In this document: piece by piece, positions 10,024 through 18,725 of the stretch
Layout: each line of letters starts with the position of its first letter
Position numbering within the stretch: the first letter of the stretch is position 1
Notes under the pieces: model-generated
The model's database searches: none
Told to the model about the DNA's origin: nothing
What the model saw: only the letters and a program-made list of their open reading frames with translations
From: Thermoflexales bacterium
Lineage (GTDB): Bacteria > Chloroflexota > Anaerolineae > B4-G1 > DUEL01
NCBI GenBank assembly: GCA_014360895.1
Contig: JACIWQ010000026.1
Span: forward strand, 1-33,261
Length of the DNA stretch: 33,261 nt
Direction of reading: 5' to 3'
Translations under genes and position numbers: made by a program

Positions 10024-10896
10024 CTAAACCAACTCCTCCAGCAGACGCCGGATTTGCTCCGGGCGGAGTTTCTCCAGGGGCCGGGGGGCCAGCGGGCCGG
10101 CCCTCAGCGCCGGGACCTGCTCCTCGTAGGCGGGCCGGTCCTCCACCTGGTAGAAGACGCCGATGGGGATGCGGTCGCCCCATTCCAGCGCCCTCGCGAA
10201 GGCCGCCATTTTGTCGGTGACGTCGTAGGTCGGGTCGTCCTGGAGTTTGTAGACCCGGGGTCGGTAGTAGTCGTAGGAGTTCTGGCGGTTGAAGGTGACG
10301 CAGGGCTGGAAGATGTCTACCAGCGCGTAGCCCCGGTGACCCAGCGCGCGGACGATGGTCTCCGTCAGGTGGTTCAGGTCGCCGGACCAGGAGCGGGCGA
10401 CAAAGGTCGCGCCTGCCGCCAGCGCCAGCGCGATGGGGTTGACCGGCAGTTCAAAGGCACCCCACGGGGAGGTCTTGGTCACCCGGCCCCGGTCGCTGGT
10501 GGGGGAATACTGGCCCTTCGTCAGGCCGTAGATGCGGTTATCCTGGATGATGTCCACCAGGCCGATGTTGCGGCGGGCGGCGTGGAGCATGTGGCCCAGC
10601 CCCTCCGCGTAGGCGTCGCCGTCGCCGTGGGTGCAGATGACCCGCAGGCCGTGGTTGGCCAGCCGGATCCCCGTCGCCACCGGGACCGTCCGGCCGTGCA
10701 GGGTCATGTAGCCGTTGGCGCGGGTGTAGTCGGGGAGTTTGCTCCCGCAGCCGATGCCACCCACAATCATCACCTGGTGCGGCGCCAGCCCCACCTGGGC
10801 CAGCGCCCGCTTCACCGCGTTCCAGATGGCAAAGTTCCCACACCCGGTACACCAGGTGGGGCGAACGGGACTGGCGAAGTCGTCTACGGTAACCAT
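10024..10896 (-). CDS. korB: 2-oxoacid:ferredoxin oxidoreductase, beta subunit
   Basis: RPTWCTGCGNFAIWNAVKRAL, GGIGCGSKLPDY, HGDGDAYAEGLGHMLHAARRN (TPP-binding beta subunit). Confidence 0.94.
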   Translation of the reverse strand: MVTVDDFASPVRPTWCTGCGNFAIWNAVKRALAQVGLAPHQVMIVGGIGCGSKLPDYTRANGYMTLHGRTVPVATGIRLANHGLRVICTHGDGDAYAEGLGHMLHAARRNIGLVDIIQDNRIYGLTKGQYSPTSDRGRVTKTSPWGAFELPVNPIALALAAGATFVARSWSGDLNHLTETIVRALGHRGYALVDIFQPCVTFNRQNSYDYYRPRVYKLQDDPTYDVTDKMAAFARALEWGDRIPIGVFYQVEDRPAYEEQVPALRAGPLAPRPLEKLRPEQIRRLLEELV

Positions 10897-10912
10897 TGCG
10901 CTTCCTCCACAA

Positions 10913-10991
10913 ACGGAACACGCGATACGGAATACGCAATACGCAGTACGGAATACGCTATGGGGTACGTATTGCGTATTCCGTGTTCCGT
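10913..10991. repeat. Intergenic inverted repeat, GGAATACGCAATACG family
   Basis: acggaacacgcgatacggaatacgcaatacg versus cgtattgcgtattccgtgttccgt; related to 6961-7058. Confidence 0.85.
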
Positions 10992-12706
10992 AAGATGTAC
11001 TCCGGCGAAATCGGGCGGCCGTCCCATTTCAGGATGCGGCGGGAGACGGTGTGGCCCGTCGCCATGCGGAGCAGGTCGGCGAACTGGCCGGAGTAGTTGC
11101 CCTCCACGGCAATCGTCTCGCCCGTCAGGAGGGACTCCACACCCTGGGGCACGGGCCAGATGTCGGCAAAATGGAGCATCCGGGCCCGCACGCCCTGCTC
11201 GCTCAGCCGGTCCACCGCCTCCCGCAACGGCCCGTAGGTGGAGCCCCAAGCGATGAAGGTCAGTTCGGCGTCCTCCGGCCCATAGACGGTGGGCGGGCGC
11301 ATCTCCGCCCGGGCCGTCTCCAGTTTGCGCATCCGCTTGGCGTGCATCCGACGGCGATTCTCGGCGTCCTCCTCAATGTGGCCGTACTCGTCGTGCTCAT
11401 CGCTGGAGGAGGCGTAGACCGCCTTCGGGTGGCCGGGGATCGCGCGGGGAGAGACGCCGCTCTCGGTGAACCGATGCCGTTTGTACTCGCCCTCCAGGCT
11501 GTCCAGTTCCGCCTCCGTCAGGAGTTCGCCCCGGTCTATGACCACCGCGTCAAAGTTCAGGTCCTCCGGGGCCACGTCCCGGACGGAGGTCGCCAGGTAG
11601 TGGTCGGAGAGGACGATGACCGGGGTCTGGTAGCGCTCGGCGAAGTTGAAGGCCCGCCAGCCGGCCTCAAAGGCCTGCTCCACCGTCCCCGGAGCCAGGA
11701 TGATGCGCGGGAACTCGCCCTGGGAGGCGTGGAGGACGAAGAGGAGGTCTCCCTGCTCGGTCCGGGTCGCCAGGCCGGTGGAGGGGCCGGGCCGCTGGGC
11801 CTCGTAGACGACGACGGGGACCTCCGTCATCCCGGCCAGGCCCAACGCCTCCACCATCAGGGAGAAGCCGCCGCCGGAGGTAGGGGCCATGGCCCGCACC
11901 CCCGCGTACCCGGCGCCGATGGCCATACAGAGGGCGGCAATCTCGTCCTCCACCTGGAGGGTGACGACGCCGTACTCTTCGGCGTGGGCGGCCATCCACT
12001 CCAGGACGGGGCTCCCCGGCGTCATCGGGTAGCCGGAGACGAAGCGGCAGCCGCCCGCCAGCGCGCCCATCGCAAAGGCCTGGTTGCCGTTGAGCAGGAG
12101 CCGCCTCGGCGCGCCCGGCACCGCCTCCATCCGGAAGGGGAAATCGTCTTGGAAGGGACGGGAGGCCTTCACGCCCGCCGCGATGACCCGCAGGTTGGCG
12201 TCCACCACCGCCGGCCCTTTGCGGGCGAAGTTATCCCGTGCCACGCTCTCAATGTAGGCCGGGTCAAAGCTGATGAGCCCCGCGGCGACGGCGAAGACCA
12301 GCGTGTTGCGCATAATCGCGCTTCCTCCCGCCTCCTCCGCCAGTTTGGAGAGGGGGATGGAGAAGTACTGGACGTCGGGCCGACGGGGGACCTCGGGGAG
12401 GCCGTCTTTTTCGTCGTAGACGACGGCGCCGCCGGGCACCACCGCGCCGATGTGCCGCCGGACCGTCTCCTGGTCCAGGGCCAGGAGCAGGTGGACCGGC
12501 TCGGTATGGCTGTAGAGGGGACGGCGGGCGAGGCGGACGGTGAAGAAGTTGTGGCCGCCGCGGATACGGGAATGGTAGTCGGCGAAGCCGAAGACGTGGA
12601 GCCCGCCGCGCACCAGCGCCTGGGAGAATCCCACGCCGCTGGATTCCAGGCCCATCCCGGCTTCGCCGCCGATGCGGATGGTCAGGTCATCCAATGGGGA
12701 GAACAT
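10958..12706 (-). CDS. korA: 2-oxoacid:acceptor oxidoreductase, alpha subunit (fused gamma-alpha)
   Basis: N-terminal gamma-type IRIGGEAGMGLESSGVGFSQAL; GNQAFAMGALAGGCRFVSGYPMTPGSPVLEWMA. ATG at 12706 has an upstream GAGGTG. Confidence 0.93.
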   Translation of the reverse strand: MFSPLDDLTIRIGGEAGMGLESSGVGFSQALVRGGLHVFGFADYHSRIRGGHNFFTVRLARRPLYSHTEPVHLLLALDQETVRRHIGAVVPGGAVVYDEKDGLPEVPRRPDVQYFSIPLSKLAEEAGGSAIMRNTLVFAVAAGLISFDPAYIESVARDNFARKGPAVVDANLRVIAAGVKASRPFQDDFPFRMEAVPGAPRRLLLNGNQAFAMGALAGGCRFVSGYPMTPGSPVLEWMAAHAEEYGVVTLQVEDEIAALCMAIGAGYAGVRAMAPTSGGGFSLMVEALGLAGMTEVPVVVYEAQRPGPSTGLATRTEQGDLLFVLHASQGEFPRIILAPGTVEQAFEAGWRAFNFAERYQTPVIVLSDHYLATSVRDVAPEDLNFDAVVIDRGELLTEAELDSLEGEYKRHRFTESGVSPRAIPGHPKAVYASSSDEHDEYGHIEEDAENRRRMHAKRMRKLETARAEMRPPTVYGPEDAELTFIAWGSTYGPLREAVDRLSEQGVRARMLHFADIWPVPQGVESLLTGETIAVEGNYSGQFADLLRMATGHTVSRRILKWDGRPISPEYILRNTEYAIRTP

Positions 12707-12717
12707 GGGACACCTCG

Positions 12718-13065
12718 TCACTGAATACGCACGATCACCCGGCCGCGCCGCCAGAGGGCTTCCAGGTTGTAGTAGGCGCGGACCTGGGGGTCAAAGATAT
12801 GCACCACGACCGGACCGTAGTCCATCAGAATCCAGCCAGATGATGGCTCTCCTTCCACGTGCAGGGGGGAGACGTCCAGAGCTTTCTCAATCTCCTCCCG
12901 GATTCCGCTCTCCAGCGCCTGCAATTGTCGGTCGCTGGTGCCGCTGCAGAGGACGAAATAGTCGGTCAGCATGGTCAGTTCGTGGATGTCCAGGAGCAGG
13001 ATGTCCTCTCCCTTCTTCTCCACGATGACGTCCACAATTTGTCGGGCCAGGTCTATCGGTTCCAG
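12718..13065 (-). CDS. rsfS: Ribosome silencing factor RsfS, probable CTG start
   Basis: ORF track starts at a GTG at 13035. Extending to CTG at 13065 gives (M)EPIDLARQIVDVIVEKKGEDILLLDI with AAAGGAGG just upstream; a TGA lies two codons upstream of the CTG. Confidence 0.88.
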   Translation of the reverse strand: MEPIDLARQIVDVIVEKKGEDILLLDIHELTMLTDYFVLCSGTSDRQLQALESGIREEIEKALDVSPLHVEGEPSSGWILMDYGPVVVHIFDPQVRAYYNLEALWRRGRVIVRIQ

Positions 13066-13111
13066 ATTTCACCTCCTTTCACCATAGAGCAAACTGCATC
13101 GGGCAGGTAAA

Positions 13112-14278
13112 TCATCCCATCCTCCTCTGGCGGTCCATCAGGCCCACGAAGGCCGTCCAGAGCAGCCCGCCCAGAATGACCATCGCGGCGACCTGGAAAG
13201 GGTGCAGCCCCGCGGCCTGGTGCCAGCGTTCCATCGCCCCTGCCATCCCCGTTCCCGCGATCATTCCCACAGAGAACATCGCCGCAAAGACCCCCGATGC
13301 CTTTCCCCGCGTGAGGGGAGTCGTCTCATCGGCGACCAGGGCCGACTTGGCCGGGAAGAGGATGCCAAAGCCCAGGCCGTAGAGGAACATCGCCCCCATC
13401 ATCGGCCCCCAGGTGGTCAGGAACGAAAGGAGCAGGAGGGCCCCAGCGATCAGCGCCATTCCCAGGACGACGGTCGGGAGACGGCCCCACCGATCGGAAA
13501 GGCGGCCCAGCGGCGAGGCCTGCAGCAGGCTGGCCGCCAGGGCGAAACTTCCAAAGAGCATCCCCACCCGCGCGGCGGTGAATCCCCGCGCTTCTCCGAT
13601 CAGAGGTAGAAAGACCAGCAGGGTTCCCAGGGCGAAAGTCCAGCAGAACGAGGCGACGAAGGAGACAGAGAGCCTCGGGCGCAACAGCGCTCGCCAACCG
13701 CCACTGAGGGCCCCGGTCTCCTCTTGGGAAGGACGGCCCCCCTTCAGCTGCCCCAGGGCGACCAGCGCCATCAGGAACATCAGAGCCGAAAGCCCCAGGA
13801 AGACGGCGGGGTATCCTAACCGGTCCCGGATGAGGCCTCCCAGCGGTGGGCCCACCAGGCCGGACATCCCATAGGCGACGCCGTAGAAGGCCATTGTCCG
13901 CCCACGGGCCGTGGGCAACGAGGCATCCCCCAGGTAGGCCAGACACGCGGGAGTCACCAGCGCACTCCCCAGGCCATGCAGCGCCCGAACGGCCAGCAAC
14001 GCCTGGGGTGACCGAAGGGCCGGGTAAATCATCAGCGCCGTCCCCACCGCCAGCAACCCCACAACCAGCGGGAGTTTGCGCCCCGCGCGGTCAGTCCACA
14101 TCCCCCCGCCCAGATTTCCGAAGAGGTTGGCCACCGAAAAGGCCCCCACAATCCACCCGGCAAGGCCAACAGTAGCTCCCAGCATCCGGGCATATGGCGA
14201 GATCAGGGGAGAAAGGCCGTGCGTGTCCAGGAAGAGAATGAATGTGATCAGGTAGACCAGAGCCAGTTCTATCGCCAT
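13112..14278 (-). CDS. MFS transporter
   Basis: MAIELALVYLITFILFLDTHGLSPLISPYARMLGA..., about 12 hydrophobic segments, MWTDRAGRKLP motif; GGAGGAG upstream of the ATG. Confidence 0.9.
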   Translation of the reverse strand: MAIELALVYLITFILFLDTHGLSPLISPYARMLGATVGLAGWIVGAFSVANLFGNLGGGMWTDRAGRKLPLVVGLLAVGTALMIYPALRSPQALLAVRALHGLGSALVTPACLAYLGDASLPTARGRTMAFYGVAYGMSGLVGPPLGGLIRDRLGYPAVFLGLSALMFLMALVALGQLKGGRPSQEETGALSGGWRALLRPRLSVSFVASFCWTFALGTLLVFLPLIGEARGFTAARVGMLFGSFALAASLLQASPLGRLSDRWGRLPTVVLGMALIAGALLLLSFLTTWGPMMGAMFLYGLGFGILFPAKSALVADETTPLTRGKASGVFAAMFSVGMIAGTGMAGAMERWHQAAGLHPFQVAAMVILGGLLWTAFVGLMDRQRRMG

Positions 14279-15264
14279 GCGCTCTCCTCCGGGCGAGAAC
14301 TCCCGTTCCAGAGAGATGCCGCCTCCGCCGCGCTCTGCGCCGCGCCCAGGACGACCATCAGCCGGATGCGGGCCTTGGGGCCGTTCAGGCCGGGGGAAAA
14401 GAGACAGCCCATCTCCTTCAGCGTCCGGTGGCCGCCGGGATAGCCGTAGGCGTCCCAGACCCGACCGGAGGGGCAGCGACTGGCGATGACGACGGCCACG
14501 CCCGCGTCCAGGGCCTGTTGGATAATGGGGATCCACCACGGCGGCACGCGGCTGGCGCCCAGCGCCTCAATCACCACGCCCCGCGCGCCCCGCGCCAGCG
14601 CGTCCTCCAGCATCTCCACCTCCATCCCGATGGTCAATTTCAGAAGGACCACCCGCTCCTCCAGGCGCGGGCAGGGGAGGACTTCCCGCTCCAGCCGCCA
14701 GGGGATGTGGACCCGGTCGCCCTCCACCCGGCCCAGCGGCCCCCAGCCGGGGGACTGGAAGGTGGCGGGGGAGAGAGTGTCGGTCTTGGTCACAAAGCGC
14801 GCGGCATGGATTTCGTCGTTCAGGACAACCAGCGCGCCCAGCCCGCGCGCCTGGGGCGACGCCGCCACCCGAACCGCCGCCCAGAGGTTGGCCGGGCCGT
14901 CCGCGCCGACCTCCGAGGCCGTCCGCATCGCGCCGGTGAGCACAATGGGCGCCTCGCCGGGGACGGTCAGGTCCAGCAGGTAGGCCGTCTCCTCCAGGGT
15001 GTCGGTCCCGTGGGTGACGACGACCCCCGCGACCTCCGGGTCCGCCGCGTGCGCCGCGACCCGCTCCCGGATGCGCCAGAGGTCGCCCAGGGTGAAGTGG
15101 GAACTGGGCAGATTGCAGACTTCCTCCACGGCCAGTTCCGGCGCGCCAGGGGGCAGGACGGCGGTCAGGTCGGCCGCCGTCAGCGCGGGAACGGCGCCGC
15201 CGCGCGCCGGGTCGTGGCGCATCGCCACCGTCCCGCCCGTCGTCAGAACCGCTACCTTCGCCAT
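14269..15264 (-). CDS. Asparaginase family protein
   Basis: VAVLTTGGTVAM and VVVTHGTDTLEETAYLLDLT catalytic motifs. Confidence 0.94.
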   Translation of the reverse strand: MAKVAVLTTGGTVAMRHDPARGGAVPALTAADLTAVLPPGAPELAVEEVCNLPSSHFTLGDLWRIRERVAAHAADPEVAGVVVTHGTDTLEETAYLLDLTVPGEAPIVLTGAMRTASEVGADGPANLWAAVRVAASPQARGLGALVVLNDEIHAARFVTKTDTLSPATFQSPGWGPLGRVEGDRVHIPWRLEREVLPCPRLEERVVLLKLTIGMEVEMLEDALARGARGVVIEALGASRVPPWWIPIIQQALDAGVAVVIASRCPSGRVWDAYGYPGGHRTLKEMGCLFSPGLNGPKARIRLMVVLGAAQSAAEAASLWNGSSRPEESAWR

Positions 15265-15284
15265 TGACCTCCTTATGAAATTAA

Positions 15285-15418
15285 AACCACCAAGACACAA
15301 AGACACGAAGTATTTGCCTTTATTTTTGAAAACCACCAAGACACAAAGACACGAAGTATCTATTGTTAATTTTTTAATTGTTAATTGTTAATTCTTTGCG
15401 TCTTCGTGTCTTCGTGGT
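15285..15418. repeat. Intergenic repeat, ACCACCAAGACACAAAGACACGAAG family: two direct copies plus one inverted arm
   Basis: aaaaccaccaagacacaaagacacgaagtat occurs twice (about 15285 and 15330); inverted arm ctttgcgtcttcgtgtcttcgtggt at about 15394-15418. Confidence 0.88.
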
Positions 15419-18400
15419 AATTCCTCGCTCAGCCGCAGTGAGAGGACCTGGCTGACGCCGTCGGGGCCCATGGAGACGCCGTAGACGGTGTCGGCGGCCT
15501 CCACGGTGCCCCGGTTGTGGGTGATGACGATGAACTGGGTGCGCTGGGCCAGTTCCGTCAGCAGGTCCCGGAAGCGGGCCACGTTCGCCTCGTCCAGCAT
15601 CGCGTCCACCTCGTCCAGGACGCAAAACGGGGTCGGGCGGACCTTCAGTATGGCGAAGATGAGGGCGACGGCGGTGAGGGCCCGCTCGCCGCCGGAGAGC
15701 AGGGCCAGGCTCTGCAGCCGCTTGCCCGGGGGACGGGCCAGGATGTCCACGCCGGTCCGGGCCAGGTCGTCGGGGTCGGTCAGTTCCAGGCGGGCCGACC
15801 CGCCGTTGAAGAGACGGGCGAAGTATTCCTCAAAGGCCTGGGCAACGGCCTCAAAGGTCTCCCGGAACGTCTGCTCCATCATCCGGTCCAGGTCGGCGAC
15901 GACGGCGCGCAACCGGGCCGAGGCCGCCTCCAAATCGGCGACTTGCTCGGAGAGGAAGCGGTAGCGCTCGTTGACCTCGGCGTACTCCTCCGGCGCGTTG
16001 GGGTTCACCGGCCCCAGTTGGCGCAGACGGCTCTTGAGGCGGTGGATTTCCTCTTCCAACCCCTCCGGCAGTACCTCCACCACGGGCAGGGAGGTGACCA
16101 GCGGCGCCAGCGGCAGCGGTTGCTGGAGCCGGACGGCACCGCGCACCTCCAGGTCCACCAGTCCCAGGTCTTCCTGGATGCGCTCTTGGAGACGGGTCAG
16201 GCGGTCCTGGGCGCGGGAGACCTCCAGGCGGGTCGCGTTCCACATTTCCTCCGCCTGACGGATGCGGGCCGTGAGCCGTCGCTCCTCCTCTTCGGCCGCG
16301 TCCTGTTCGGCGGCCAGCTGGTTCAGTTCCTCCTCCGCCGGGCCGATGCGGGCGCGGGCCTCCCGGAGCGCCTCTTCGTGGCGAGCTGTCTCCCGGCGGA
16401 GCGCCTCCAGGCGCTCGCCGACCGCTTTCCGCTCCCGCGCCAGTTCGCCCAGCCGGGCCCGCCGGGCCTCCGATTCCCGCCGGATGCGGTCCAGCGCGGC
16501 CTCCTCGCGGGCCCGCAGCGCGCGCCCGTTCTCCAGCGCCTGACGGGCCAACGCCAGGTCGGTACGGGCCTGGGCCAGGGGGGCCTCCGCCTGGGCCAGA
16601 CGGGCGGCCATCTCATCGGCGGCGCGGCCGACCTCCTGGCGGCGCGCTTCCCACTCCGCGATGGCCTGGACGACCCGCGCCAGTTCCGCCTCCTGCTCCT
16701 CCCGCCTGCGGCGGACGGCTTCCAGGCGGCCCGGTAGTTCCTGCCAGGCCCGCTCTCGGGCCAGGAGTCCTCCTTCGGCGCGGCCGACGGTCACCGTCCC
16801 GTCGGCGGCGACGATTTCGCCCTCCCGGGTGACGCATCGGCCCCCGGGGGGCAGGGTCGGCGCCAGCGCGCGGGCCGCCTCCAGGTCCTCCACCAGCCAC
16901 ACCCGGCCCAGCAGCGCCTCCACCAGGGGCCGGAAGCGCTCTTCACACCTCACCCTACCCACAGCGGCTTCGCCGGAGGGAGCGCCGCCGCAGGCGGCGG
17001 GGGAGGGGTGAGGGCGCGCGCTGATTTCTGCCAGTGGGAGCAATATGGCCCGCCCGTCCTCGCCCAGGAGACGGCGCGCGGCCCGGACGACCTCCCAATC
17101 CTCCACCACGACGGCCTGCAGGCGCGCACCCAGGGCGGCCTCCACGGCCCGCTCCCACTCCGGCGGCACCTGCATGATCTGGCTCACCAGTCCCACGACG
17201 CCCGGCAGTCCGGCCTGAAGGATACGGCGCGTCCCTTCGGTCAGGCCGGCCATCTCGTCCCGCATGCGGGCCAGGAGTTCCCGTTCCGCCTCCAGGCGGG
17301 CCTGAAGGGCGCGGGTCTGGGCCAGCGCCGCCTCCAGTTCCTCCCGGCGGGCCCGCAGGGCGCGCAGTTCGGCCTCTATCCGCTCCCGCTGGAGGGCCTC
17401 TTCCCGGACCCGGCGGCGCAGGTCGGCCAGTTCCGCCTCCAGTGCGGCGACGCGGGCTTCCTGCGCGGCCACCCGCTCCTGGAGTTCCGCTTCCTGCGCC
17501 TGAGCCGCGCGCACCCGCTCCGCCTGGGCCGTCTCCTGGGCCCGGAGGGGCTCCAGTTCCGCCTGCAGTTCTTCCTCCCGGACGGTCAGCAGGCGCGCGC
17601 GTTCGGTCAGGGCGGCCAGTTCCCGCTGGGCGGCGTCCATGCGCTCGTGGAGGTCGGCGACGCGGCGGTAGGCGTCCCGCAGGTCGTTGCGGAGTTCGGT
17701 TTGGCGACGGCGCAGGTCGGCCAGGCGGACGGCGACGGCTTCCGCCTCGGCCTGCCGGGCGGCCAGGGCCTCCTCGGCCGCGCGGGCCCGCTCCTGGGCC
17801 CGCCGCAGTTCCTCCTGGGCCTGGCCCCAGTGGTAGCCGTACCAGGCCCGCTGGAGTTGTTTCAGGTAGCCGGAGACCCGCTCGTACTCCTGAAAGCGGG
17901 CCATCTGCTCCTCCAGCCGCTTCAGGCGGGGGGCGATTTCACTCAGGAGGTCGCGCACCCGCTCCAGGTTGCGCTCCGTCTCGTCCAGTTGGGCCGCCGC
18001 CTCCTCCCGCCGGGCGCGATAGACGGCGATACCGGCAGCTTCCTCAAAGAGGGCGCGCCGCTCCTGAGGCTGGAGGGAAAGGGCCATATCCACCAGTCCC
18101 TGGCCGATGACGGTGTAGGTGCGCTGGGTCAGGCCGCTCTCAGCCAGGAGGTCCATCAGGTCCCGCAGGCGGACGCGGTTGCCGTTGAGAAGGTATTCGC
18201 TCTCGCCGGAGCGGTAGGCGCGCCGCCCGAGGGTCACTTCGGAAAAGTCCACGGGGAGCCATCCGTCGCCGTTATCCAGGGTGAGGAGGACCTGGGCCAT
18301 TCCGGCGCGGGGCCGGCGGCCGCTGCCGGAGAAAATCATATCCTCGGTGGTCTTGCCGCGCAGGAGGCGCAGGCTCTGCTCGCCCAGGGCCCAGCGAATG

Positions 18401-18528
18401 GCGTCGGCGATGTTGGATTTGCCGGAGCCGTTGGGGCCGACAATGGCCGTGATGCCGGTCGGGAAGACGAACTCCGTCCGGTCGGCGAAGGATTTATAGC
18501 CCTGCAGTTCCAGACGTTGGAGGCGCAT
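15388..18528 (-). CDS. smc: Chromosome segregation protein SMC
   Basis: N-terminal GPNGSGKSNIADAIRWALGEQS, long coiled coils, central hinge, C-terminal LLSGGERALTAVALIFAIL and CVLDEVDAMLDEANV. Confidence 0.97.
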   Translation of the reverse strand: MRLQRLELQGYKSFADRTEFVFPTGITAIVGPNGSGKSNIADAIRWALGEQSLRLLRGKTTEDMIFSGSGRRPRAGMAQVLLTLDNGDGWLPVDFSEVTLGRRAYRSGESEYLLNGNRVRLRDLMDLLAESGLTQRTYTVIGQGLVDMALSLQPQERRALFEEAAGIAVYRARREEAAAQLDETERNLERVRDLLSEIAPRLKRLEEQMARFQEYERVSGYLKQLQRAWYGYHWGQAQEELRRAQERARAAEEALAARQAEAEAVAVRLADLRRRQTELRNDLRDAYRRVADLHERMDAAQRELAALTERARLLTVREEELQAELEPLRAQETAQAERVRAAQAQEAELQERVAAQEARVAALEAELADLRRRVREEALQRERIEAELRALRARREELEAALAQTRALQARLEAERELLARMRDEMAGLTEGTRRILQAGLPGVVGLVSQIMQVPPEWERAVEAALGARLQAVVVEDWEVVRAARRLLGEDGRAILLPLAEISARPHPSPAACGGAPSGEAAVGRVRCEERFRPLVEALLGRVWLVEDLEAARALAPTLPPGGRCVTREGEIVAADGTVTVGRAEGGLLARERAWQELPGRLEAVRRRREEQEAELARVVQAIAEWEARRQEVGRAADEMAARLAQAEAPLAQARTDLALARQALENGRALRAREEAALDRIRRESEARRARLGELARERKAVGERLEALRRETARHEEALREARARIGPAEEELNQLAAEQDAAEEEERRLTARIRQAEEMWNATRLEVSRAQDRLTRLQERIQEDLGLVDLEVRGAVRLQQPLPLAPLVTSLPVVEVLPEGLEEEIHRLKSRLRQLGPVNPNAPEEYAEVNERYRFLSEQVADLEAASARLRAVVADLDRMMEQTFRETFEAVAQAFEEYFARLFNGGSARLELTDPDDLARTGVDILARPPGKRLQSLALLSGGERALTAVALIFAILKVRPTPFCVLDEVDAMLDEANVARFRDLLTELAQRTQFIVITHNRGTVEAADTVYGVSMGPDGVSQVLSLRLSEELPRRHEDAKN
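16948..17013. repeat. 66-bp palindromic repeat in frame within the smc hinge region
   Basis: Outer arms cctcaccc / gggtgagg, inner gccgccgcaggcggc; encodes about PHPSPAACGGAPSGEAAVGRVR. Confidence 0.75.
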
Positions 18529-18599
18529 TTTTGATAGGGAAGTAGACAGGTAAACAAGTTAAAAGTAGACAAGGGGAACAGCGGCGGGAGCGAACCGAG

Positions 18600-18725
18600 T
18601 CAGTCAGCAGTTTCTCCTGCCAGGCGGGCAACCGCCTCCAGCACAGCGTCGGATAACCAGTAGCCTTGAAAGCGCATCTCTTCCAGTACCAGTTCCTCCG
18701 GGTAGTGCAGAGTTATCGCTCTCAT
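18600..18725 (-). CDS. Hypothetical 41-aa protein (MRAITLHYPEELVLEEMRFQGYWLSDAVLEAVARLAGETAD)
   Basis: Not in the ORF track. SD-like GGAGGAGCG before the ATG; ATGA overlap with the upstream ttcA-like stop. Confidence 0.55.
   Translation of the reverse strand: MRAITLHYPEELVLEEMRFQGYWLSDAVLEAVARLAGETAD

Noticed and set aside
11051-12724. 557-aa + strand ORF
   Set aside because: Antisense to korA; no domain signature.
15285-15418. Possible CRISPR array
   Set aside because: Only two direct copies with a short non-spacer-like gap plus an inverted arm; no cas genes.
17008-18534. 508-aa + strand ORF
   Set aside because: Antisense to smc coiled-coil coding sequence.
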